From Burkholderiales bacterium (GTDB lineage Bacteria; Pseudomonadota; Gammaproteobacteria; Burkholderiales; SG8-39), in the NCBI GenBank assembly GCA_014860355.1, contig JACZJV010000067.1:1-64000 (forward strand): 64,000 nt of DNA, in the 5' to 3' direction. Positions 17,519-27,584 of the stretch are shown in pieces. Position 1 is the stretch's first letter. Every line of letters starts with the position of its first letter. Below the pieces are notes generated by a model. It had not been told where the DNA came from, made no database searches, and saw nothing but the letters and a program-made list of their open reading frames with translations. The translations under genes and the position numbers were made by a program.

Positions 17519-19143
17519 TGATTGCTCCTGGTGCTCTGCGCCTCTGCCGCGGGAGGATGAACGGGAAGATAAATGCGGAAGGTGGACCCGCTTCCAACCG
17601 TGCTTTCCACCTCGATAAGCCCGCCGTGCGCCCTGACGATTCCGTGGCTCACCGACAGCCCCAGCCCCGTGCCCTTGCCCACTTCCTTCGAGGTGAAGAA
17701 CGGATCGAAAATCCGCTTGAGGCTCTTCTCCGGGATTCCGCATCCGGTGTCGATGATCGAGATTTCGACCATTGTCACCGGCTCCATTCCCGGTTCGGGA
17801 CTTTTCGGCCGCGGGCACCGGCCGCTGCGAACGGTAATGCTGCCTTCGTGCTCGATCGCATGCTGGGCGTTGACCAGCATATTCATGATGACCTGTTTGA
17901 TCAGATCGGCGTCGGCCCAGACCCGCGGCAGATCCGGGTCTAGATCCATTGCAATCTCGATATCGCGAAACGACGCAGGCCGTTCGATGATGCGCGCCGT
18001 GTCTTCGATCACCTGGTTGAGGTCGGCGAAATTCTTTTCCGGCGTCTTCTCGCGCGCGAAATCGAGCAGCCTGCGTATGATGGTCGCGCAACGCTTGGTC
18101 TCGCGGATCACCAGATCCAGGTCTTCGGCGTCCGGGGTTCCATCCGGCATTTTCTTTCGCAACAGGGTCGTAAAGGTCAGCACACCGGTGAGCGGGTTGT
18201 TCAACTCATGGGCGATGCCGGCAGCGAGCAAGCCGACCGATGCGAGCTTTTCCGAACGCACCGTTTCAGCTTCGGCTACGCGCAATTCCTGGGTCCTCTT
18301 TTCCACCTTCTGTTCCAGCGTGCGGCCCCAATCGCGCAACTCCGCTTGCGAATTTCGCAGCGCTTCGGTCATGGCGTTGAAGGAAGCGGCGAGCTGGCCG
18401 AATTCGTCCGCGCTGCGCACGGGAATGGTCTGTTCCAGATTCCCCGAGGACAGCCGTTTTGCGCCGGCCTCCAGGTCGCGCAGCGGCACGTAGACCAGGC
18501 GGTGGACAAAGAAACCCACGCTGAGCGCGGCGATGAGGATGAACCCCAATGACAAGCTCGCCATGGCAATGGTGTTGGTCCGCATCTTCCGATCGATATC
18601 ATCGAGCGAATAGACGATGTCGAGCACGCCGAGCACCGACTGGGCTTTGCTGTGCACGTGGCAGTTCGCCGTATAGCACGAGGGTTCGTTGCGGATCACG
18701 TCCATGCTGCCGAGCATGCGCCGCCCACCCGGAGTTGCAAAAATCCGCGAGCGCTGGCTTTGCGCGACCTGCTCCAACGGTGCGTCGCCGCGATGGCAGA
18801 GGACGCAGGCCTCGGCCTTGCGATCCACCTTGAGCCCGAGCTCGGGCAGGTAGGTGGAGTGAATGATGGTACCGTCCTTGCTCAGTATCCGGACTTTTTC
18901 AATGCTCCCCTGGTTGCCCACATCGCGGATGATGCTGTCCACGTAGGTGGGCTGATTCGTGAGCATGGCAAAGCGCGTGCTGTTCTTGATCACATCGGAA
19001 ATCTGGGCGACATGACTTACCGCCTCGCGCAACAGTTCGTCGCGCTGATGGCGCACGACGAGTACGATGAACACCAGCATCGCCAGCGTCAGTGCAAGCG
19101 CCAGATACAGGATGACTTTGAACTTGAGGGTTTTCGCGCGCAT
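17515..19143 (-). CDS. Membrane sensor histidine kinase with periplasmic c-heme motifs
   Basis: 542 aa; CVLCH and CYTANCH motifs, HAMP, HisKA (GIAHELNNPLTGVLTF), ATPase domain; 4-bp overlap with the sigma54 regulator. Confidence 0.94.
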   Translation of the reverse strand: MRAKTLKFKVILYLALALTLAMLVFIVLVVRHQRDELLREAVSHVAQISDVIKNSTRFAMLTNQPTYVDSIIRDVGNQGSIEKVRILSKDGTIIHSTYLPELGLKVDRKAEACVLCHRGDAPLEQVAQSQRSRIFATPGGRRMLGSMDVIRNEPSCYTANCHVHSKAQSVLGVLDIVYSLDDIDRKMRTNTIAMASLSLGFILIAALSVGFFVHRLVYVPLRDLEAGAKRLSSGNLEQTIPVRSADEFGQLAASFNAMTEALRNSQAELRDWGRTLEQKVEKRTQELRVAEAETVRSEKLASVGLLAAGIAHELNNPLTGVLTFTTLLRKKMPDGTPDAEDLDLVIRETKRCATIIRRLLDFAREKTPEKNFADLNQVIEDTARIIERPASFRDIEIAMDLDPDLPRVWADADLIKQVIMNMLVNAQHAIEHEGSITVRSGRCPRPKSPEPGMEPVTMVEISIIDTGCGIPEKSLKRIFDPFFTSKEVGKGTGLGLSVSHGIVRAHGGLIEVESTVGSGSTFRIYLPVHPPAAEAQSTRSNQ

Positions 19144-19289
19144 TCAGGCCCTTACCCTTCCTTGAGGTGCAGAAGGGGTCGGCGTTGTTTTGCGCGTCGA
19201 GGAAGCATCATGACTGCTGTGTTTAAGCTGCTCAAATAAGCCGAGTATTACGAGAATCATGAGGTTAGCAGTTCCTCAGGAGCGCAAGT

Positions 19290-19303
19290 TTGACCGGCAT
19301 CAA
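19290..19303. promoter_or_regulatory. FNR-like binding site
   Basis: TTGAC-CGGC-ATCAA, one mismatch to TTGAT-N4-ATCAA, upstream of the heme histidine kinase. Confidence 0.45.
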
Positions 19304-19576
19304 ACTCGGGAGCGGGAAATCCCGCGTGGCTGGTCATTGCGCCTCCCCGCTGCCAGCCGGGTCGCCGGGGCGGCAATTTCGTCGATTACGCGCATTGCGC
19401 GCGCGCGATACGATGGCACATTTCGACCGGGGTGGCATCAAGCTGGCAGCCCGGATACACTGAGTGCCGCTCGCCGTACTGCCTGGTCGAAACGGCGCCG
19501 ATGCGGGCTGGCCGGCAAGCGGCAAGCCGCGAGCAGCATACATAATATTTCAGCAATACAACGAGATAAACTGCAT

Positions 19577-20344
19577 ATGCGGATCGCAAGCTGGAACGTC
19601 AACTCGCTCAAGGTGCGCCTGCCACAGGTTTTGGACTGGCTGGCCCAGCACCGGCCGGATGCGCTCTGCCTGCAGGAGCTCAAGCTGGAGGACGCGAATT
19701 TCCCGGTGGCCGCGGTCGAGGCGGCCGGTTACTACGCGGCGTATTCGGGCCAGAAGACCTATAACGGGGTGGCAATTCTCAGCCGCACTCCGCCTGCGAA
19801 TATAGCGCCCGGAATAGCCGGATACGATGACCCGCAGCGCAGGGTCATCAGCGCCGATGTCGATGGCGTACGCCTGGTGTGTGCCTATGTGCCCAACGGC
19901 CAGAGCCTGGATTCGGACAAGTACCGCTACAAGCTGGCCTGGCTCGCAGCCTTCGCCGGCTGGCTGGAGCAGGAACTGGTGCGGCACCCCCGGCTCGCCG
20001 TGCTGGGCGACTACAACATCGCGCCGGAGGACCGCGACGTCCACGACCCCAAGGCCTGGGAGGGCCAGGTCCTAGTGAGCCCGCCCGAACGCGAGGCGTT
20101 TCGCCGGCTGACAAAGCTGGGCTTCAGCGACAGCTTTCGCCAGTTCGAGCAGCCGGAGAAATCCTATAGCTGGTGGGATTACCGCATGAACGGATTCAAG
20201 CGCAACCTGGGCCTGCGCATCGATCACATCCTGCTCAGCCCCGAGCTCAGTGCGGATTGCGCCAGTTGCTCCATCGACCTCGAGCCGCGCCGCAACGAAC
20301 GCCCCTCCGACCATGCGCCGGTCGTCGCAGAAATCCGCGCCTGA
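19577..20344 (+). CDS. xthA: Exodeoxyribonuclease III
   Basis: [45 protein letters not shown]. Confidence 0.95.
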   Translation: MRIASWNVNSLKVRLPQVLDWLAQHRPDALCLQELKLEDANFPVAAVEAAGYYAAYSGQKTYNGVAILSRTPPANIAPGIAGYDDPQRRVISADVDGVRLVCAYVPNGQSLDSDKYRYKLAWLAAFAGWLEQELVRHPRLAVLGDYNIAPEDRDVHDPKAWEGQVLVSPPEREAFRRLTKLGFSDSFRQFEQPEKSYSWWDYRMNGFKRNLGLRIDHILLSPELSADCASCSIDLEPRRNERPSDHAPVVAEIRA

Positions 20345-20346
20345 AT

Positions 20347-20374
20347 AAAAACGCCGGAAACGCCCGGCGTTTTT
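20347..20374. terminator. Intrinsic terminator between convergent xthA and aceB
   Basis: AAAAACGCCGG-AAACG-CCCGGCGTTTTT. Confidence 0.85.
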
Positions 20375-20398
20375 CCCTGCACCGGCGGGTACCCGCTC

Positions 20399-21994
20399 TC
20401 AGTCGATCAGGTCGTACGCGGGTAGCGTGAGAAACTCGACGTAATTGTCGTCGGTGGTGATCTTCGCGAACAGTTCCGCTGCCTGTTCGTACTTGCCCGC
20501 CTTCCACGCCTCGTCGCCCAGATAGGCCTTTACCTTGGGCAGCTCCTCGACGAGCAAGCTGCGGAACAGTTCCTTGGTCACCTTGCGGCCGTCGTCGAGG
20601 ACCCCCTTGGGCGAACGGATCCACTGCCAGATTTGCGAGCGCGAAATTTCCGCGGTGGCCGCATCCTCCATCAGATTGAATACCGGCACGCAGCCGTTGC
20701 CGGCGAGCCAGGCGCCCAGGTACTGGATGCCGACCGAAATGTTGTAGCGCAGCCCCACTTCCGTAATCGGCGTTTCCGGCTCGAAGTCGAGCAGCTCTTT
20801 CGCCGTGATGTTCACCTCCGGACGTTGCCGGTCGTACTGGTTGGCTCCGGGCATGTACTGGTCGAACACCGCTTTGGCGATAGGCACCAAACCGGGGTGA
20901 GCCACCCAGGTGCCGTCGCAGCCGTCGGTCACCTCGCGCAGCTTGTCCTCGCGCACCTTCGCCATCGCCGCGTCGTTCGCCGCCGGATCGTTCTTGATCG
21001 GAATTTGCGCCGCCATGCCGCCCATCGCGGGTGCATGCCGGCGATGGCAGGTCTTCACCAGCAGCAGCGCATAGGCGCGCATGAAGCGCGCGGTCATCCT
21101 GACGTGCACCCGATCGGCGAGGCAGAACTCCTTGTGCGAACGGAATTTCTTGATGCAGGAGAACATGTAGTCCCAGCGGCCGATGTTCAGGCCGGCGGAA
21201 TGGTCGCGCAGTTCCCACAGGATCTCGTCCATTTCGAACGCGGCAAGGATCGTTTCGATCAGAACGGTACCCTTGATCGAACCCTGCGGCACGTCGAGCT
21301 CGTATTGCGCCATGACGAACACGTCATTCCACAGCCGCGCCTCGAGGTGGGATTCCAGCTTGGGCAGGTAGTAATACGGGCCGGAGCCGCGCTTGAGCAA
21401 CTCCTTGGCGTTGTGGAAAAAGTACAGGCCGAAGTCGAAGATGCTGCCCGATACCGGCTTGCCGTCGATCAGCATGTGTTTCTCATTCAGGTGCCAGCCG
21501 CGCGGCCGCGCCATGAGCACCGCTGTCTTCTCGTTCAGCTTGTACTTCTTTCCTTCCTGGTCCAGCGTAATGGTGCGGCGCACCGCGTCGCACAGGTTGA
21601 TCTGGCCGTCGATCATGTTGTGCCAGGTCGGGGTATCGGCGTCCTCGAAGTCGGCCATGAACACGGACGCGCCGCAATTGAGCGCATTGATCACCATCTT
21701 GCGCGCGGTGGGGCCGGTGATTTCGACTCTGCGGTCGAGCATGTCGGCCGGTTGCGGCGCTACGGTCCAGTCCGAACTGCGGATGTTAGCGGTTTCCGGC
21801 AGGTAATCCGGCATCTTGCCTGCGTCGAACGCCTTCTGGCGAACGGCGCGCGCTGCGAGCAGTTCCTGGCGGCGCGGCTCGAACTTGCGGCAAAGCTTGG
21901 CCACGAACGCGACAGCCTCGGGAGTGAGAATCTGCGCGAATTCTGCGTTGATCGGGCCGTGGATTTCCACGCCGCCGGGAAATTTCTCGCTCAT
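20399..21994 (-). CDS. aceB: Malate synthase A
   Basis: 531 aa; [44 protein letters not shown]. Confidence 0.96.
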   Translation of the reverse strand: MSEKFPGGVEIHGPINAEFAQILTPEAVAFVAKLCRKFEPRRQELLAARAVRQKAFDAGKMPDYLPETANIRSSDWTVAPQPADMLDRRVEITGPTARKMVINALNCGASVFMADFEDADTPTWHNMIDGQINLCDAVRRTITLDQEGKKYKLNEKTAVLMARPRGWHLNEKHMLIDGKPVSGSIFDFGLYFFHNAKELLKRGSGPYYYLPKLESHLEARLWNDVFVMAQYELDVPQGSIKGTVLIETILAAFEMDEILWELRDHSAGLNIGRWDYMFSCIKKFRSHKEFCLADRVHVRMTARFMRAYALLLVKTCHRRHAPAMGGMAAQIPIKNDPAANDAAMAKVREDKLREVTDGCDGTWVAHPGLVPIAKAVFDQYMPGANQYDRQRPEVNITAKELLDFEPETPITEVGLRYNISVGIQYLGAWLAGNGCVPVFNLMEDAATAEISRSQIWQWIRSPKGVLDDGRKVTKELFRSLLVEELPKVKAYLGDEAWKAGKYEQAAELFAKITTDDNYVEFLTLPAYDLID

Positions 21995-22143
21995 TGGTGG
22001 AACTCCAGGTTGCGGTATGCGGGAAAAAAGTGGGGTATTTTATTGCCCTGGGGCACATTCCGCAATACGAATGACATTCCGGATTGCGGCAACTCGGACC
22101 TGATTGACGAATCAGGATCCGGCGACGGCTACGCGCGATTGCC

Positions 22144-23553
22144 TCAGGCGGTTTCGTCCGGAGCACCCTTGGCGTCCAGTCCCAGCTCGGCGATCTTGCG
22201 CGTGATGGTGTTGCGCCCCATGCCCAGCAGGTTGGCCGCCTCGATGCGTCTGCCTCCCGTGCGGGCCAGCGCTTTGCCGATCAGGGCTTTTTCGAAGGCC
22301 TGTGAAAATCTCGCAAGCACGGATGTCTCACCGCTAGCCAAAACGCGCTCGACCTCGCGTTCCAGCGCAGCCACCCAATCCGATTCCGGGACCTTCGCGC
22401 CCCCGAGCTTCAACTCCGCCGGCAGGTCGGCAATTTCTATGACCTGCGTCGGTGCCATCACCGTCAGCCAGTGGCACAGGTTTTCCAGCTGGCGCACGTT
22501 GCCCGGGAAATCCTGCGCGGCCAGATAATCCATCGCGTCCGGCGAAAGGCGCTTTGCCTCTGCGCCCAGTTCGCGCGCGCTTTTCGCGAGGAAGTGCTTT
22601 GCCAGCAGGGCAATGTCCTCGCGCCGCTCGCGCAGGCTCGGCAGTCGCAGCCTGATCACGTTGAGGCGGTGAAACAGGTCTTCGCGGAACAGGCCCTGGC
22701 GCACGCGCTCTTCCAGATCCTGGTGCGTGGCAGCAATCACCCTCACATTGGCTTTGATCGGCTGGTGACCACCGACGCGATAAAACTGGCCGTCGGAGAG
22801 CACGCGCAACAGGCGCGTCTGCAGTTCCGCCGGCATGTCCCCGATTTCGTCGAGGAACAGCGTGCCGCCCTCGGCCTGCTCGAAGCGGCCGCGGCGCATC
22901 GCCTGGGCGCCGGTAAAGGCGCCGCGCTCGTGGCCGAACAATTCGGATTCGAGCAGGTCCTTGGGCATCGCCGCGGTATTGATGGCCACGAAGGGCTTTG
23001 CCGCGCGGCTGGAGTGGCGGTGCAGCGCCAGCGCCACCAGTTCCTTGCCGGTGCCGGACTCGCCGGTAATCAGCACCGTGGCATTGGACTGCGATAGCCT
23101 GCCGATGGCGCGAAATACTTCCTGCATCGAAGGCGCCTGACCGAGGATCTCGGGCGTAACCTCGCGCGCCTCCTCTCCCTCCGCCTCGCGCACACTCTCG
23201 CCCAGGGCCCGACGTATCAGCGCCACCGCCTGATCCACGTCGAAGGGTTTCGCCAGGTATTCGAACGCTCCGCCATGGAAGGCCGCGACCGCAGACTCGA
23301 GGTCCGAGTAAGCAGTCATGATGATAATCGGCAGCTCCGGATGGCTACGCTTGACGCTTTGCAGCAGGTCCAGGCCCGAGCCGCCGGGCATGCGGATGTC
23401 GGAAACCAGCACTTGTGGCGCGCCCCGTTTCAGTGCATCGAGCGCCTCCTGTGCCCCGGCGAAAGTCTTGTAGGGTATGCCCTCGCGCGCCAGCGCTTTT
23501 TCAAATACCCAGCGTATCGAGCGATCGTCGTCTATGACCCAAACTGGTTTCAT
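22144..23553 (-). CDS. ntrC: Nitrogen regulation response regulator NtrC
   Basis: 469 aa; WVIDDDRSIRWVFEKAL, AAA+ and Fis-type HTH; adjacent to ntrB and glnA. Confidence 0.95.
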   Translation of the reverse strand: MKPVWVIDDDRSIRWVFEKALAREGIPYKTFAGAQEALDALKRGAPQVLVSDIRMPGGSGLDLLQSVKRSHPELPIIIMTAYSDLESAVAAFHGGAFEYLAKPFDVDQAVALIRRALGESVREAEGEEAREVTPEILGQAPSMQEVFRAIGRLSQSNATVLITGESGTGKELVALALHRHSSRAAKPFVAINTAAMPKDLLESELFGHERGAFTGAQAMRRGRFEQAEGGTLFLDEIGDMPAELQTRLLRVLSDGQFYRVGGHQPIKANVRVIAATHQDLEERVRQGLFREDLFHRLNVIRLRLPSLRERREDIALLAKHFLAKSARELGAEAKRLSPDAMDYLAAQDFPGNVRQLENLCHWLTVMAPTQVIEIADLPAELKLGGAKVPESDWVAALEREVERVLASGETSVLARFSQAFEKALIGKALARTGGRRIEAANLLGMGRNTITRKIAELGLDAKGAPDETA

Positions 23554-23640
23554 GTTTTGTCGGGAGCCGATGGAAAACGGAGGCCGGGCGGCAGCGGGAA
23601 ACCCCCTTGTCGCCCATATCCCGCTCTCTCCATTCCCCGT

Positions 23641-24681
23641 CTACTCCAGTGGCAGCATGATCGTAAAGCAGGTCCGGCCCGGTTCACTTTCGCACTCGAT
23701 CGTGCCATGGTGATGCTGCACAAAAGTCTGCGACAGTGTCAGCCCCAGTCCGGTACCCCCGTCGCGGCCCGACACCAGGGGATAGAATATCCGCTCGCGC
23801 AACTCCTCCGGGATTCCCGGACCGTTGTCTATCACTTGCAATTCTAATGCCAGCTTGTAGCGTTGCTTGGCCAGCGTCACCTGACGCGCGGCGCGGCTGC
23901 GCAACTCGATGTCACCGCTCCCGTTGAGGGCTTGCGCCGCGTTGCGCACGACATTGAGCACCGACTGGATCAACTGCTCCTTGTCGCCGCGCAAATCGGG
24001 CAGGCTGGCGTCGTAGTTGCGCTCGATGCGGATGCCGTCGGGGAATTCCGCCAACACCAGGCTTCGCACCCGTTCCAGCACTTCGTGTATGTTCAGCGTA
24101 GCCAGCTGCGGCGGACGGTGGGGCGTCAGCAGCCGGTCCAGGAGCGACTGCAGCCGATCCGCTTCCTTGATGATGACCTGGGTGTACTCGCGCAGCTCCG
24201 GGCGCTCGAGCTCGCGCTCGAGCAGTTGCGCCGACCCGCGCAACCCGCCCAGCGGATTTCTGATTTCGTGCGCCAGGTTGCGGATGAGCTCACGGTTCGC
24301 CTGCTGCTGATCCATCTGCCGCCGCTCGCGCGCGAGCTTGAGCTGCTGGTCTATCGGGCGAAACTCGATCAGGAACCGCGCGGCGGAATTCTCTATCTGC
24401 GTGACCAGGCAGTTCAGGTGCAGATTCGCCTGCCCCGGACGCGCGAGCGTCAGGTCGCGGCCGGTATAACTCCAGTGTTGTCCGAGTACGTCCTGGAGGC
24501 TGGCGATGAGCTCAGCCGGATCGATGAACAGCTGCGCCACGAACTGGCCGGCTACGTTGTTCAGGCTGAACGCAAACAAATTTTCAGCCGCAGGATTGGC
24601 GTACGCGACCCGCAAGTCGGCATCCACCAGGATGACCGAGGTAGCGAGCAAATCGAGTCCGGGATAGGATGTAGTGGCCAT
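23641..24681 (-). CDS. glnL: Nitrogen regulation histidine kinase NtrB
   Basis: 346 aa; PAS domain, LAHEIRNPLGGLRGSAQLLE, GGTGLGLTLSQ. Confidence 0.94.
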   Translation of the reverse strand: MATTSYPGLDLLATSVILVDADLRVAYANPAAENLFAFSLNNVAGQFVAQLFIDPAELIASLQDVLGQHWSYTGRDLTLARPGQANLHLNCLVTQIENSAARFLIEFRPIDQQLKLARERRQMDQQQANRELIRNLAHEIRNPLGGLRGSAQLLERELERPELREYTQVIIKEADRLQSLLDRLLTPHRPPQLATLNIHEVLERVRSLVLAEFPDGIRIERNYDASLPDLRGDKEQLIQSVLNVVRNAAQALNGSGDIELRSRAARQVTLAKQRYKLALELQVIDNGPGIPEELRERIFYPLVSGRDGGTGLGLTLSQTFVQHHHGTIECESEPGRTCFTIMLPLE

Positions 24682-24707
24682 TTCGGCGATTCTGAAATGG
24701 CCTGTTG

Positions 24708-25196
24708 CTACTTGATGTTGCTGAGCTCTTTCTTCAGCGCCGCAATATTCTTCTCGTGGCGCTCAACCTTGTCCTTGTACGGCTGCAGTCGGTCAAGGAC
24801 CCGCTGGTAATTCTTCTCGTCGCCGCTGCGGATCGATTCCTGCTCCGCCAGCTCTGCCTTGGCTTGCACCAGCGCTTTCTCCTCGCCGCTGAGTTCTTCC
24901 TCCAGAATTCTGCGCCGGCCATCGTCACGGTTCTTCTGGGTGGCTGGATCGACCTTGGGAAAGCCCTCGGGTGTGGGCGTCGCCTTGTCGGCGCGCGGGG
25001 TCCGGATGGCCGGGACTACCGAAATCTCCCTCACCACCACGGTACAGTTCTTGCCTTTGGCTTCCTCCTTCATATTGGTATAGGTGGCGCGGCCGTTCGC
25101 GTCCAGGCACTTGTACGTATCCCCCCACGCCGGCGCCACGAGAGCACAAGTCAGCGGAGCGGCCAGTCCTAAACACCTGATGATGCTATTAGCCAT
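24708..25196 (-). CDS. DUF4124 domain-containing secreted protein
   Basis: 162 aa; signal peptide, YKCLDANGRATYTN, coiled-coil C-terminus. Confidence 0.75.
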   Translation of the reverse strand: MANSIIRCLGLAAPLTCALVAPAWGDTYKCLDANGRATYTNMKEEAKGKNCTVVVREISVVPAIRTPRADKATPTPEGFPKVDPATQKNRDDGRRRILEEELSGEEKALVQAKAELAEQESIRSGDEKNYQRVLDRLQPYKDKVERHEKNIAALKKELSNIK

Positions 25197-25320
25197 AATG
25201 CCAATACCATTGAGACGGGAGTTTAAGTCTATGCCAATATCAGGCTGATTTCAAATCGGTTTTGACCTTTTCGCACTACGGGCCGGAACGGCTGCGCCAT
25301 GCTGTTCATTCAAGAGATGA

Positions 25321-25350
25321 AAAAGGGGCGGGAAGATTCCCGCCCCTTTT
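25321..25350. terminator. Intrinsic terminator downstream of glnA
   Basis: AAAAGGGGCGGGAAGATTCCCGCCCCTTTT. Confidence 0.88.
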
Positions 25351-25364
25351 GTCCGCCGAAGCTA

Positions 25365-26780
25365 TTAGCTGCTGTAGTACATGTCGAACTCGAGCGGGTG
25401 AGTGGTCATGCGGAACCGCGTGACCTCTTCCTGCTTGAGCGCAATATAGGCATCGATCATGTCTTCGGAGAATACGCCGCCGCGAGTCAGGAACTCGTGG
25501 TCCTTGCCCAGATGCTCCAATGCCATTTCCAGCGAGGAACAGACATTCGGCACTTTTTTCGCCTGTGAGGCCGGCAGATCGTACAGGTTCTTGTCTATCG
25601 GATCGCCTGGGTGGATCTTGTTCTGCACGCCGTCCAAGCCGGCCAATAGCAAGGCCGAGAAGGCGAGGTAGGGATTGGCCGTCGGGTCGGGGAAGCGCAC
25701 TTCGACGCGCCGGCCCTTGGGGCTGGTGACGTGCGGGATGCGGCAGGCCGCAGAGCGATTGCGCGAGGAATACGCAAGGTTGATCGGCGCCTCGAATCCG
25801 GGAACCAGCCGCTTATACGAGTTGGTGCCAGGGTTGGTAATCGCATTCAGCGCCTTGGCGTGCTTGATGATGCCGCCGATGTAGTACAGCGCAAAATCCG
25901 ACAGGCCGGCGTATTTGTTGCCGGCGAACATGTTTTCGCCGCCCTTCCACACCGACTGGTGCACATGCATTCCGGAACCGTTGTCGCCGACCACGGGCTT
26001 GGGCATGAAGGTGGCCGTCTTGCCATAGGAGTGAGCGACGTTCCACACTGTGTACTTGAGTATCTGCAGCCAGTCCGCGCGCTTGACCAGCTTTTCAAAC
26101 TTGGTACCGATTTCACATTGCCCCGGTGCGGCCACCTCGTGATGATGCACCTCGACCTCCACGCCCTGCGCCTCCATCGCCAGACACATGGCGTTGCGCA
26201 TGTCCTGCAGCGAGTCCACCGGGGGCACGGGAAAGTAACCGCCTTTTGCGGGCGCGCGGTGGGCCATGTTGCCACCTTCGTACTCCTTGCCGCTGGACCA
26301 GGGCGCCTCTTCGGAATCGATTTTGACGAAGGACCCGGACATATCCACCTTCCAGGTCACCGAGTCGAATACGAAAAACTCCGGTTCCGGACCGAAGTAG
26401 GCCGTGTCGCCCAGACCCGTGGACTTGAGATAGGCCTCAGCACGCTTGGCGAGCGAGCGCGGATCGCGATCATAGCCCTTGCCGTCCGAGGGCTCGACCA
26501 CGTCGCAGGTGATGTTGAGCACGGTTTCGTCCGTGAACGGGTCCAGGCGCGCAGTGTCGGCTTCGGGCATGAGCAGCATGTCGGAGGCCTCGATTCCCTT
26601 CCAGCCGGCGATCGAAGAGCCATCAAAAGCGTGGCCGTCGTCGAATTTTTCCATGGTGAACTGCTTGGCGGGAACCGAAACGTGCTGTTCCTTGCCACGG
26701 GTGTCAGTGAAGCGCAGGTCTACGAATTTCACCTCCTTGTCCTTTATCTGTTTCAAGACGTCGGCAGGGGACATAGGCAT
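25365..26780 (-). CDS. glnA: Glutamine synthetase type I
   Basis: 471 aa; [17 protein letters not shown], adenylylation-site motif KNLYDLP. Confidence 0.97.
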   Translation of the reverse strand: MPMSPADVLKQIKDKEVKFVDLRFTDTRGKEQHVSVPAKQFTMEKFDDGHAFDGSSIAGWKGIEASDMLLMPEADTARLDPFTDETVLNITCDVVEPSDGKGYDRDPRSLAKRAEAYLKSTGLGDTAYFGPEPEFFVFDSVTWKVDMSGSFVKIDSEEAPWSSGKEYEGGNMAHRAPAKGGYFPVPPVDSLQDMRNAMCLAMEAQGVEVEVHHHEVAAPGQCEIGTKFEKLVKRADWLQILKYTVWNVAHSYGKTATFMPKPVVGDNGSGMHVHQSVWKGGENMFAGNKYAGLSDFALYYIGGIIKHAKALNAITNPGTNSYKRLVPGFEAPINLAYSSRNRSAACRIPHVTSPKGRRVEVRFPDPTANPYLAFSALLLAGLDGVQNKIHPGDPIDKNLYDLPASQAKKVPNVCSSLEMALEHLGKDHEFLTRGGVFSEDMIDAYIALKQEEVTRFRMTTHPLEFDMYYSS

Positions 26781-27054
26781 TTAAATCTCCTCAAGAAGCG
26801 GTTAATAACGATGGATTTCGGAAAACGTAGGGTTACACAGCAGAAAACATGCCATCCGGTGAAATACGGGCAGAGCATTGTGCCACAAGCGAAGTAAGCT
26901 TGCGAACAGGAACAATCACGCCTCGATATGGTGCATAAGCGATTTATCCGCACCAGCTTTGTGCATATCCGGTCTATCCAAATCGGATGCCTGCTTTCCT
27001 GCCTTGGGCAGCTTATACTTTGTCTACCCTACGACCAAGTGCCGGCAAATCGTT

Positions 27055-27507
27055 ATGGAGGCTACGCAGAAAATTCTCGCCTGTGCACGCGAGCGCGCGC
27101 AGGAACTCAAACTGCCTTACGCCGGCGCATTGCTGCCGGCCGAGGCATACGCACTCATGCAGGATATGCCCGGGGCGAAACTGGTCGATGTGCGCAGCCG
27201 CGCCGAACTCGAATGGGTGGGACGGATACCGGGCAGTGTGGCAATCGAATGGAATAGCTGGCCGGGTGGCAGCCGCAATCTTGATTTCGTCGCCCAATTC
27301 GAAGCCTTGATCGACAAGAACTCGACCGTCATGCTCCTGTGCCGCAGCGGCGTGCGCTCGCACCACGCTGCAATTGCGTTGGCGAGGATAGGCTATTCCC
27401 AGGCTTTCAACGTGCTGCAGGGCTTCGAGGGCGACAAGGATCCGAACGGCCAGCGCAACAAGCTGGGTGGCTGGCGTGCAGCCGGCCTGCCGTGGAAACA
27501 GGGATGA
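27055..27507 (+). CDS. Rhodanese-like domain protein
   Basis: MEATQKILACARERAQELKLP..LVDVRSRAELEWVG..LLCRSGVRSHHAA. Confidence 0.88.
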   Translation: MEATQKILACARERAQELKLPYAGALLPAEAYALMQDMPGAKLVDVRSRAELEWVGRIPGSVAIEWNSWPGGSRNLDFVAQFEALIDKNSTVMLLCRSGVRSHHAAIALARIGYSQAFNVLQGFEGDKDPNGQRNKLGGWRAAGLPWKQG

Positions 27508-27584
27508 TCGGGCGAACGCTCCGGGTTTAGCCCCTGGCGGCCGGCCATGTAGAATTACTAAGTCTCCTTTCGTTCAGTTCTTCC

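Noticed and set aside
19259-19576. N-terminal extension of the xthA ORF
   Set aside because: Sequence before [12 protein letters not shown] is low-quality, not exonuclease III-like; true start is 19577.
26861-26890. Possible sigma54 promoter upstream of glnA (minus strand TGGCACAATGCTCTGCC)
   Set aside because: -24-like element is good but GG-to-GC spacing is N11 instead of N10, and no better -12 element was seen.
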